Shown one piece after another: positions 35,344 through 45,907 of a stretch of DNA of 64,000 nucleotides (the stretch's first letter is position 1; every line of letters begins with the position of its first letter). Below the pieces are notes generated by a model. That model was not told the DNA's origin. It was given only the letters and a program-made list of their open reading frames with translations, and ran no database searches. Source of the stretch: Benincasa hispida (taxonomy: Eukaryota; Streptophyta; Magnoliopsida; Cucurbitales; Cucurbitaceae). Location: the NCBI RefSeq assembly GCF_009727055.1, contig NC_052359.1, forward strand, positions 20,009,463 through 20,073,462, given 5' to 3'. The translations under genes were made by a program, and so were the position numbers.

Positions 35344-36413
35344 TTGTAAAGATAAAAATTAAATCCTTGTTATGCATGCACTGTGACGATAGATAATGTG
35401 CTATATATATGCTCAAGTGCTTTTGCAATAAACAGAGTTTTTATGCGATACTACATCTAAATATATGCGTTGTTAATGATATGTTTGTAGTATGCGATGT
35501 AGTAGTACTTGTCACGAGTTTCTTTGCGTTGAAACCAAGTATAATTCCAACGCAAGTTTCTCAAAATAATCCGAGGTCGAACATAGGGATTGTTTTCGTT
35601 AATGTTGTACTATTGTGATACATGCGACCAGTTTTTAACAATGAATAAAGAATTTGGGTTTATACAGAAATATAAATTGCAGTGAAAGTAAAATTGCGCT
35701 AATAAAATAAATCCTAAACTAATATGATACATGATAAAAGATACATGATACACGATACTGAGGTCGAGAACTGACTGTGAAGTTGTACAAAGATTCGATG
35801 TATGCGTTGGCAAGTCTTTATGAATGTTGCAGAAACATCACAAGTTTGTCAATTGCGTTAAGGATGCAACTAAGGTTCCGCTTTACCTTGGCGTACATCT
35901 CTCGGTGATCGGCCGCATTCCCATATCTCTATGGTGAAATAGGGATGAACGTGATGAACGCAAGGTTGTTTCCATCTCTGGAAATACTTCTTGCTTTAGT
36001 TAACGCATTCTTCCAACCTTCTCTCGATAGGCGGAATAACATCTTCACTTCTACTCTCACAGGTGAAGATGCCGTCGAGCATGCTTTAGCTAAACTTAAT
36101 TATTTCCTTAACATAAATTAACTTATTCGCTTAATTCTTACTATTTACCCATGGGATTAAGAATACATCATGGAGAAAATGGATTATGGATGTACGGAAA
36201 GAGGCAGAGAGATGACAATGGAAATTATCATAACATTTAATACTAAGATTAAGCATCCAATACATGGTGAGAATGAAAGATTAGAAAAGGTGAACACAGA
36301 TGATGAAATAGAGATTAGAAACAAATACAGAAGGAGTGTCAACGTCTTGACACAGATTTCGAATGGAGATTGTGCTTGCCGGCGTGTGGAAGTAATGGAA
36401 AGGAAAGCTTCCC
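35344..36413 (-). repeat. 5' LTR of gypsy C, truncated
   Basis: It is collinear with 31367-32456 and very similar up to GGAAAGGAAAGCTTCCC, where it ends. The region corresponding to the LTR's last 720 bases is missing. A 70-base unassigned stretch follows before copia A2. Confidence 0.8.
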
Positions 36414-36487
36414 GCAATGCCCACAAAAACTATGACCAACTGGAAAAATTTTCACCTTCGATAATAGCAAAAGCAAGGAGAAATATA

Positions 36488-38396
36488 TGTCCTAAAAACT
36501 CTAAGTTTATAAAATAATAAACATTTTCTATTATCGATATACTTGTTATTGATCTCATAAATTATATGAAAGTCTAAATCTAATAAACTAAGACCCATGA
36601 CTATTGTATGAGTACTTGAACTTTATGTGGAGATATAAAAGTGGATTAGGTTCGAGTAAATAGTCAAAATAATCTATGGTACATGAATGAGATTGGGTAC
36701 CTTATTCTGGTAACACCATTGGATGCGGCCTACTCTGTAGTTATTACAAAGAGTTGTAAAGTGCTACATACGATGTGATCCTAATTTATACATGTTATGA
36801 CATGAGGAGTGGGGGCGTCCTATGCAATGAGTTTGCATAAGATAAGGACCAAGAAATAAGTCACTCTTACTTTATAATGTTGTTTACTATTTAAGACTGA
36901 CTATTTCACCTAGATAACCTTGGTAACTCGATTTTAATCCTGAGATAACTATGAACTTCTATTTATTCGGGATTCTCATTAGATTTGAGTAGTTGAGGGT
37001 TGGCTCAACAGCGCCGGCTCTACCTAAACTTTTCTGGTTTACCCTCGATCAAAAGATCGTATTTCTAAATTTTCATAAGGTAAGACTCCCATTTCAGGGG
37101 TAAGACTGGATAGTTATCTAGAGAAATAGGGTGCGAGACGGAGTTCACGCCTACCCGATTTAGGGATAGGAGAAAGGTTGTTCTCTCAAGTACTGAATTC
37201 AGGTCTTGAACAAGGGGCCCACCTTCTCACTGGGCTGAGAGAGTTTGGTTTAGTGATTAGATCACAATCCAGTTGTTCATTAGAGGATCAGTAGGGACTT
37301 GAGAAATAAGACATAATCTCGGGGGTAAAACAGATATTTGACCCAGCCATTAGTACGAACAACCTATGAAGGGTCGACTTGCTGATTATGGTTAAATCCT
37401 GTGGACATAATATATCTACAGTGAGGGGAGTGCAACTATGGGCTTTACTAGAGTGACCCATTAGTTTACGAATGAGGATTAATTTGGTCTAATGAGTTTA
37501 GCCAATTAATCTCGAATCGTTGGAGCCTATGATTTGTAGGTCCGCGAGGTCCCCCTACTAGCTCGTTACAGACTAGCTCTAGAATAGATAAGTTAATTTG
37601 AAACATTCAAATTAGAATTAAGGAAATTAGTAATTATATGAGATATAATTATATGTTTAATTTTAGAATTAAACGGAATAGGATAATTTATATATTTATA
37701 TATGATTTAAATATATAAAGATGGTTATGTGTTAGAATTAATTTAATATTTAATATTAAATTAAATAATTTTTATTTAATAATTAATTTATGAAATTAAT
37801 TAAAATTTTCATATTTAAGATAAAAATAGATTCAATAAAATCAAATTTTGATTTTGTGAGATAAAATTGGAAAAGGAAAAGAAAACAAAACACTTGAATG
37901 GAAAATGAAGATTTTCCATTATCCATCTTTTGAAGTAGGTCATACAAGAAGCAATATCTTTGCCTTGTCTTCTCCAAGCATGAGCTGCAACTCATGCAAC
38001 TCTTTTCTTTGTATGTTGATCTGCAATATAATGAATAGATTGAAGTGAAAATGGAGCATGCAATCTATAGAGATTTTGAGAGAAATTTTGGTTTTAAGAA
38101 AGAGTTCTTCAGCTGATTTCCTACAATGAGCATTTCTCCTTCTACTCTTGATTCAAGCTTGTTTTGAGTCCCATACCTCAATCTAGAGCACTAAGAGAAT
38201 AGTGGGGAAGATCTTGAGGTAGTCTACAACGAGAGAAGATAGTAGCTGGTGAAGGAGCTTTGAAGAAGTTCTACAAGAGGTATGTCTTGAAACTCACTTG
38301 TTTTTGCAAAAGCATGCTTTATATTTTGCCAAAAATAGTGAATTTAAGTGCTTAGATGATTCTTATGCTTCCGATACTGTTGATAAAATCCTACAA
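36488..38396 (+). repeat. 5' LTR of copia A2
   Basis: It starts TGTCCTAAAAACTC and ends AAAATCCTACA before the primer-binding site. It is the reverse-complement counterpart of the 28546-30196 LTR, sharing the core with CTACTAGCTCGTTACAGACT and CCTGTGGACATAATATATC-type phrases. It is 1909 bases long. Confidence 0.8.
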
Positions 38397-38410
38397 TTGG
38401 TACCAGAGCA
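38397..38410 (+). other. Primer-binding site of copia A2
   Basis: TTGGTACCAGAGC follows the LTR end and is one base from TGGTATCAGAGC, the initiator tRNA-Met site. Confidence 0.85.
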
Positions 38411-38694
38411 TTTAATAAGCATTCACTTCGATTTAATTTTGGTTTGGTGGGTGTTTTATATGAGAAATATGAAACTGGCGCACTGATATGGTTTTCTGAG
38501 TTTTGGCATTTTAATTTCTCATTTAAATTTGTAATTGGCTCTTATTTGATGAGCTTTTATGTGTTAGCAAGAGTCTGTAATTTATTTGGAGTCATTAGAG
38601 TCAAAATTAAGATGTAATTGAAGAAACAAGTGAAGGAGGCCGAGCTGCTATTCCAGTTTTTTAGCTTCTGCTTAGAATCGTTGTTGACGTTCAA

Positions 38695-39415
38695 GTTGCT
38701 AAACGATCGTCTAGCTCCAGATGCTACACGATGTGAAGAAAAGCTAGACGATTGTATAGCAATGGGCGCTGGTCGTTGTGATGTTGATCGCTAGACGATC
38801 GTGTACCTGCGGGAGCTAAACGATGAGTTCAATTTGTTATACAATAGCATTAAGCGATCGTTTAGCTTTGCCGTGGGAACTAAACGATACATTGAATTTA
38901 CTATATGATGGTACTATGTGATCGTTTAGCAATGATGCACACTAAGCGATGTGATGAAGTGCTATTCGATAATGCTGAGCGACTGTTTAGAAGCGAAACT
39001 AAGCGATTGTGTGGACGAAGTGCTAAGCGATGGGTTGAAGTTTCTATGCAATGGAACTAAACAATCATTTACCTACGATGCTGGATGACGCGACGATGTT
39101 CTATATGAAGAAGCTAAGCGATCATTTAGCTATAGCGGATACTAAACGATGACATGAAGCACTAGATGATGGTGTCAAGCAATCTTTTGGTTTTATACGA
39201 TAAAACTAAGCGATAGTTATGTGATAGCTATACGATAGCTAAGCGATAGCTATTCGATGGAGTTGAGCGATCATGTAGTTCTATATGATAGAGCTAAGTG
39301 ATCACTTAGCTTCAGAAGACACTAAGCGATCGTGTAACTTTATGCGATAAAGCTAAACGATCGTTTAGTTAAGGAAAACATCAAGCGATTGTGTAGTCCT
39401 TCCACAACACAAGGC
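38695..39415. repeat. Array of degenerate CTAAACGATCGTTTAG palindromes (A2 leader)
   Basis: Roughly two dozen variants lie in about 720 bases, such as CTAAACGATCGTCTAGC, GCATTAAGCGATCGTTTAGC, CTAAGCGATCATTTAGC and a perfect CTAAACGATCGTTTAG at 39353-39368. Stops in all frames rule out coding. Position in the leader is the same as in copy A. Confidence 0.85.
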
Positions 39416-39474
39416 GATGGAGCAAGACGATAATCTTCCATACTACACGATCGATTTTTGCAAGATTTTGAAGT

Positions 39475-39605
39475 TTAACCGAGAGCAGTCGGTTCGACCG
39501 GTTTTCTCATTGTCCAATCCGGTTCAGACTTTGATGCTTCGGTTCAGACTTAACCAGTCTAGTTCAAGATGTTTTTATTCGGTTTGGAGCAGTTCGAGTG
39601 GTTCA
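39475..39605. repeat. CCGGTT/GTTCAGACT-rich block (A2 leader)
   Basis: GGTTCGACCGGTTTTC, CCGGTTCAGACTTTG, CGGTTCAGACTTAACCAG and CGGTTTGGAGCAGTTCGAG are packed into 130 bases. The counterpart in copy A is at 27485-27615 on the other strand. Confidence 0.65.
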
Positions 39606-40070
39606 AAGACGATTTTGAAGTTGATTTGTAATAGTTAGGATTCCGTTTGCTTGTTTTTGCCAAAACTAAAACCATATCAGTTAATGTTTAATTATTTATG
39701 CATTTGATGTATATTATAATTAAATAAATGTTGTATGTGCATATAGTATGCCATTTAGATTTAAAATCCAACCATAGGAAGCATGTTACATGTATTGAAA
39801 GTATGTTATAATTGTTATAATATATGGTATGCATGTTAGGGTTTCTTGTATTTAATATAAATGTTATATTAAATGTTGAATGCCTCATGTATGTTATGGA
39901 TGAATAGCATGTCTAAAGTTTTATAAGTTGTTATAAAATTGGGTTAAACATTTAAAATCCATAAATAACAGTTGCATGCTTACGTAGGTTGACCACCTAT
40001 TTTAATTGTTAAAACTTATAAAACCTAGGTTATAAACTCAACCGGTATATAATCCTGTCTATGGCTGGGG

Positions 40071-40075
40071 GTACT
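40071..40075. other. Target-site duplication of gypsy E, left
   Basis: GTACT directly before the LTR start TGTTCATTGC. The same five bases follow the right LTR at 53051-53055. Confidence 0.85.
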
Positions 40076-41656
40076 TGTTCATTGCTATCGTGATTCGCAT
40101 TAGGAGTGTATTGTATAAAATAAATTGGAAGAATAAGTTCTAAATGATGCGTTGATGCTTTGATGCGTTTATGTAATTGTAACACGTTGGTGCATTAAAG
40201 TTATGCAACAGAACGCACAACACTCCTATTGACATTCAAGTTTTCCTAAACCAGACCCAAGTATAAATCCAATTTAGGTTCCTGGTAAGTCCAGGGTTGA
40301 ACTCAGGGATTCAGTTAAATTAACGCAGACTTTGCGTTGTAGCTGTTGTAGGGGTTTCCTAAAATATATGAAGAAATGTGTTATTTACACTAAGGTGTTG
40401 TGCTTGTGTAAGAAGATACAAAAGAGTTGAGTAGTGAGTGATGGATCATGCGAAAATGGAGTTTAATGTAAATGGTATGCGTCGATCTAAGATGAATGTA
40501 CATAAACCAGAGTGTGATGTGGATGAGATGGGATGATTTGCTTATCTTTGTTTATGCATTAGACTTTATTCAACACTTCTCAATGTGAATAACATACAAA
40601 ACCTATCTCTAGGATGCATGCGTCTAACACATAATGCAATAGACACCAGTAAGTCTATCTCTAGATGTATTAGCCGTCCTACTTGATGCTGGCTTATCTA
40701 TTCTTTCGAATAATCTAAGCTAAGGATGCTTTCACCAATTGATCAAGATGGCATAAGCATTTGAAATGAGATTTTGCATAAAGTACAGATGAATTCAACA
40801 TAAACAAGAAATAAATAATGGCAAAGTATGATGGATCAAATATATGAATTTTATAAAGAAGCAGATTGTTTTTACAAAAGCAATATTTAATCAGATGAAA
40901 TGAAAGTGATAAATAAGATGAAAGGAACTGAGTCAAGCCGCAGAGTACAATCTCTTGTATCTCTTTGGCTCAATCTAGTTGTGTACAATCACTTGTATAG
41001 GAGTTGGACGAAGTGTCTTTCTCAAGCTTGACTTCCTCCACTCCCTGACCAGCAGTAATGGTGGTTCTCAACCTTTCTGATCGTTTTAGCACCACAGCAC
41101 AGCTTCTAAAGAACTAAAACTATGACTACGCTAATTATGAAAGTTAGGATCTTGAAAATTTTTGTGTATGTATCTGTATTTTTGTGTTCTGGAGGGACTT
41201 CGTCTAGGTGTTGGTCATCTCCACTTAGTGATGGGTAGCATTAAAGTCCATGCCCTGGTCAGCCACCTGACACTTAGAAGCTTTTCAGACACCACCTGCT
41301 ACAGGTGCCCATACTTGCAAGTGGTGACGTGACACAATCANCCCATACTTGCAAGTGGTGACGTGACACAATCAGCTTGGATCAATGAATCTTCTCTGCG
41401 TTGAATTCCCTCCGACGCTTGGCCCATGCGTTAGAACTTTTGCCTATGACATTTCTTAATGATGCGTTAGCTTCTTGTTAAAATACTACAATACAATGCG
41501 TTAGTGGTATTTAGTAATAAAACTTCTTTTTGCATGAGTTTGCTAATGTTTGAGTAATTTGATGCGTTTCTTCTAAAAATGAGGACAATTTATCATTAAA
41601 AACCTTAGTTATTCAAACTTAAGAGCAAAAATAACTTATATTTCTACAAGTTATCA
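40076..41656 (-). repeat. 3' LTR of gypsy E
   Basis: It runs from TGTTCATTGCTATCG to CTACAAGTTATCA. It includes an N at 41341 between two copies of a 33-base phrase, so its true length is probably about 1547. Relative to the other LTR, the TATTTATAGG box is deleted near 41210. Confidence 0.88.
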
Positions 41657-41670
41657 CCACCCCCAAATTT
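41657..41670 (-). other. Polypurine tract of gypsy E
   Basis: On the minus strand AAATTTGGGGGTGG lies directly against the 3' LTR, as expected for plus-strand DNA priming. A related tract, AAATTTGGGGATGAGG, occurs 690 bases further inside at 42347-42360. Confidence 0.8.
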
Positions 41671-41999
41671 GAACAATGCTTGTCCTTAAGCATTCCAAAA
41701 TAATTCTTTGTTATCTCCTTTGTTTTAAGTGTGCAAAGTTTATCTCTTATCATATTCAGTCATAAGCTTGAGACAAGAGTTTGGAAAATGTAACGCAGAG
41801 TGACTCTTTTCTAAAAGGAATAATGTTTAGTTTCAGGTGCACCAAGCCTTTTATCAACAACTACTTTCGTTTCTCAAAACATTCCATTTTTTTCTAAACC
41901 AGCAATGCGTTAGATGCTTTTTTTAAGATAAATGCCTGATAAAAAGAAAAAGATTATGAATTTTCAATTACCCATGCGTTTTTCTAGGTATCCCACTTT

Positions 42000-42047
42000 C
42001 GTTTTGGCTTTCTCCCACGGGTGTCATGCGAGCATCCAACTACGAGT
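42000..42047 (-). repeat. Gypsy 3' cassette motif, copy 1 (element E)
   Basis: It contains CGTTTTGGCTTTCTCCCACG, GGTGTCATGCGAGCATCCAA and CTACGAG. It is 343 bases inside the polypurine tract, against 341 in D and 329 in C. Confidence 0.8.
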
Positions 42048-42159
42048 GAGAACCCTTCACAACTAAACTCATATCTAATATTCATGCGTTTCAAGATACA
42101 ATTTCTTCAAACTAGATAGAGGAGTTCTATGAGATGCATTGGTTTAGGAGACTTAACTT

Positions 42160-42207
42160 TGTTTTAGCTTGCCCCCACGGGTGTCATGCGAGCATCCAAC
42201 TACGGCT
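42160..42207 (-). repeat. Gypsy 3' cassette motif, copy 2 (element E)
   Basis: It contains GTTTTAGCTTGCCCCCACGG, GTGTCATGCGAGCATCCAAC and TACGG. It lies about 112 bases after copy 1 and 140 before the second polypurine-like tract. Confidence 0.8.
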
Positions 42208-42952
42208 AAGTGCCTGTTCTAACTTTTTAACTCATGTCACTTTGAGGTTTTTTTTTTAAAGTAATGACAAAGGATTTAACATTTTTCTTATTTTGTTCCC
42301 TTTCTTTTTTATGTACTCGTTTGATGCGTCTTAACTTAGATTTCCCTCATCCCCAAATTTGGAGATGAGCTAAATCCTCATTGCTAAAAGAGAAACAAAA
42401 TTTCGAAAAGGCTTTGAGAGTTCGAAAGGAGTTTTGATTTAAAGCTTGCATGCGTTAGAAAGGAAACATATAGTCTTTTCAGAGAAGTTCAGGCTTTGTT
42501 AATTTTCCTAATGCCTACTCTATACATAGATTTCATATTGTTGATATCATTGAGGTAAGGCAAGGCACAAGACTTAGAAAATATCTAAAGAACAAAAATA
42601 AAGTATGCTAAGGTCAAACGCAAGGAACAAAATGATAGAAATTTCTCATTCATTTTCATGTAATAATATAGAATAAAAAAACAAGTCAAACTAATACAAA
42701 AGGTCATCAAATAAATCAAAATAAAAAATAACATAGCACCCCAAAACTTCATTGTGCTGGCGCGTCATCCTTGCGTTTTTCTCCAGGGTCTTCATCCATA
42801 AAGCGCAAAGGGTTTCTAAGATGAGCAGGCAATGGAGGTAAGGCAAACATTCCAACCAAGACCCGATTGATGTACTGTGTTCTATAAACAAATTGGTCTT
42901 GCATCCTTCTTGTTTGCTGCCTTGGGTAATCTCTTAGAACCCGGTTTTGTTG

Positions 42953-45328
42953 CTAAAGACCTTCGATGGACGTGGCCAATGGTCTAAGCTGATCACTGAT
43001 GAAAGTTTTCAACTCTTCAAGGTCATTACTGTGTTGAGGTGGTGTTGGCTCTTCACTTCTTCCAACTGGGTCTTCAAAATTTGCTGCGTTGCTCGATCCT
43101 AACCCAGTTGGTTCAAAGATGGTTGGAGGAGGCACAAAATTGGGAATTGGACTTGGTGAGGGCGAAGGAAGGGAACAAGGGATGTCTTGATCTATATTAG
43201 TAGGTTCTTGGTGCGTTTGATCAAGACTCCCTTCTGGCGGGGCCATTGGTGAGTCATGGAAAGTGAGGTTTAGGGTTGGTCGCGCTTCTTTATCCGTAAG
43301 TTCAAGCTCTACTTCGTAATCTTCATGCTCTAAAGCTTCATCCTTATGTTCAACTATCTGGACGCATCTTCTTTTGGGGCGCGTTTAGATGGTCGAGGTC
43401 TGGTTGCCACTTCTTTGGGAGGCAAGGCAGGCTGATGCGGCGAACTGGGAAGTAAACACCTGATTAACTTAATGTCTATCAAACCATCGATCTCTTCATG
43501 ATCATACCCTAGAGGGATGCCCCCGTGTTCACATAGTGCACAGATCAACAATGGGAAGTAGAGTTGTCCTCGTGGTTTGTTCTTGATGGCCTTGATCTGA
43601 ACCCTTATTATTCTTCCAACATCTAAAGGGGATGCATTGCATGCCACAATAGGTAGCCAAGACGCGTTTTTTTTACTGTGTTTCATCATGCGTTGAAGGC
43701 ATGATGCTCCTCTTGATCAGATAATACCATAGATTCGCATCTGGGTTTAAGTTCCTGGAAGCTAGCATCTTTGCTCCATTTTTAAATGTTTGCCACTTGC
43801 TTCCAGGCTTGGCTACCACTCTTAACGCATCTTTAAGTTGGCTCGACGTTGGTTGCTCCAAGATGTGGTTACCTTCCGCGTCTGGATTACTATCGATGTT
43901 GAACACTTCATTGATCTTGCCAGCTAAGAAGCGCACTAATACCCCATGAACAAATGATGTATTCTTTTCCATGTCAAACTCACTGTTGTAGAACATGAAG
44001 ACGAGGTTGGGCCAAATTCTTGTGTGCCCAATGCAGAACTCACCCCGACTCATTGCATTTCTTGTCTCTCTTATGTATACTGGCAGTGGTTTGTACTCGG
44101 GAAAGAAGCCTTTCTCTACAAGTATATCACTGAATTGGCGCTTTCTTCCTATTGTCTTTTTAGGTAACGTGTCGGTTACCTTGTGTTTTCCTACCGCATG
44201 TTCCTTGGCTTCCCGTGCTAGCTCTCTCAATTCATTCTCCAATTCCCTTTGGAGAGCTGTCTTCCTTCGCCCTTGCCTTGCGGGCTGATAATCTTCTAAG
44301 TCCTTCTTTAACGCGTCGTGCCTAGAGCAACTCCCACGCGTTGCATCCTCAAGGCCGGATGCTGATTGCTCATCTTCTTCCTCCAATATTAATTTTCTTT
44401 TCCTTGTCACTCTCTTTTCTTTTGAGAGCCCTTCATTCGCGTCAGTTTGGCATGATTGAGATGCGTCAGGGCTAAATCTCCTTAGTTTTTCTTCTCCATC
44501 TTCTTCTTCTAATTCTACTTCAAGTATCATAGCATACCACTCCGCTTCGTCCAATTCAAGTGATGTGTTAGGTGGGTTGGAACACATCACTTGCTCTTCC
44601 TTTTGGCCTTGATTGAGGCTTGCCAAAATGGCTCCAAATACTTCCTGCTCGTTTAGTCAAGCCAATTCCGCCAACTCTTCAAGGTTACGCTCTGATGCAG
44701 GACTGTCAGAAGGGGGTCAAGGTGGAGTAAATGGAGGGGTTCCTGCTGGGGTATGAGGCGACCCAAGTGATGATATGACGATGGGTGAACGCAGCGGTTG
44801 GCTTGACGCATCTAATTCGACTGGGTAGATGGTGGCTAAGGGTTGGATTGAAAGTAGGGGCGGTGGACGCACGACTGGTGATGGGGCGTTGTGAAGGTAG
44901 GCTGGAATAGGGTCAAGCGTTGCACCAACCAAAGTTATGTTAGGAATGAATGGTGGAGGGGCAATCTTGGTGTATGGCTTATTGGCAGCCATAGATGACG
45001 GACTTTGCCTTGGTTTCGAAGGGGTTTTGGGCTTTGGCTTAGAGGTAGCTTTGGGTTTTGGTTGAGGAGTCTTGGCAGGAAGGGTTGCGATGGCTTTGGT
45101 GGTTTTAGAAGGAGGTTTTGTGGGTGTTGTGTTAGGCTTTGACTGAGACGGCCGCTGGGAGGTGCAGGTTACTCTGCCGTGCATAGATTTGATTTAGACA
45201 GAGGGTTTTGAGGTTTTTCGAGGGCTTGAGGGAGGTAAAGTCGAAACAGAGGATGAGGAGAAGAAACTTACCGGTGAGTCATTTCCAAAGCTCATGGTTT
45301 GGTTCTGACTATCAGATGCAGACGACAT
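42953..45328 (-). pseudogene. Extra ORF (ORF3) of gypsy E with plant-transposon-protein domain
   Basis: The ORF starts at ATG 45328 (MSSASDSQNQTMSFGND) and keeps one frame to 43673 apart from three stops (near 45190, 44717 and 44660), then slips frame at about 43680 and again near 43300. The first 200 residues are rich in proline, lysine and serine (TPQPKPKATSKPKPKTPSKP), followed by an acidic part, a basic stretch (RVTRKRKLILEEEDEQ) and a folded region: FVHGVLVRFLAGKINEVFNI, then GSKWQTFKNGAKMLASRNLN and a C-terminal FPLLICALCEHGGIPLGY. The folded part matches the 'putative plant transposon protein' domain (PF20167, from memory) found beside Athila/Tat pol genes. It ends with a proline-rich tail. 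Function unknown; it lacks membrane helices expected of an envelope protein. Confidence 0.75.
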
Positions 45329-45475
45329 TGTGGCCGGAGAAACGTTTGAGCAGATCGACGGTGAGGGAAACGAAAAGGGCTAGGGTTTTCTTTTTTTGTT
45401 TCACAGATGGCTCGAGAGGGAAATGAGGAAGAAGAAGGAAATCGAAGCATTCGATTTTATATAGGCTGGAAGAGA
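45326..45475 (-). promoter_or_regulatory. Promoter-like region before ORF3
   Basis: On the minus strand a TATATAAAAT box (45454-45463) is followed by a pyrimidine-rich stretch, a telo-box-like AAACCCTAG (45380-45388) and, 126 bases after the TATA box, the ORF3 start codon. These are the usual parts of a plant core promoter and 5' leader. It is separate from the LTR promoter. No experimental support can be given from sequence. Confidence 0.55.
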
Positions 45476-45907
45476 GAGTGGGGTGTTGTCAAGCGACACC
45501 TAACATCCGTAATAAATGCGAAGTAGAAGGGACATTCTTGGGTTTCTAAGCACTCGAGTGCTTTGTATTTTTGAGATGCGTCCCTTCAATTGGGCCATGC
45601 GTTAGACTTAAGTCTGACGTGTCTATATTCCTATCTCGATTATACACAACTTTTTTTTAAAAAAAAAAAAAACAAGTAAAATTTCTAACTTATGAAGTCA
45701 ATAACAAAGAACAATCAATCTTAAAACACAAACAAACAAACAAACCAACAAACTTAAATGCATAGGTAAAATACAGAATGCAAAAAGAACAAGAAAAGAG
45801 GAAGCGTCCCTGGAATATATATCGATGTGAATGCAGGGATGCTTCGACGCGGGCCTCAGCTGGCTTCGCGTAGTGCGAGAGATGACTTTTGACGTTCTAG
45901 GCCATCT

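Larger units (their letters stand above)
31367..36413 (-). mobile_element. Internally deleted gypsy element C
   Basis: The left LTR (31367-33180) and a truncated right LTR (35344-36413) enclose only about 2.2 kb. Next to the left LTR is a polypurine-type tract (CATCCCTAAATTTA), and next to the right LTR is a primer-binding site, so the element reads on the minus strand. Inside are the 3' cassette, a degenerate repeat block and a gag remnant, but no protease, RT or integrase. It is a non-autonomous derivative of the same superfamily as E. The right LTR is cut at about 36413, and the outer end is lost next to copia A2. Confidence 0.8.

Noticed and set aside
42953..43246. Separate small gene with proline-rich product
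   Set aside because: Best read as the C-terminal tail of ORF3 after a frame slip, since position, strand and composition continue the ORF3 product.
43995..44288. Plus-strand 97-codon ORF
   Set aside because: It is the shadow of ORF3 on the opposite strand; the minus-strand frame has domain similarity and this one has none.
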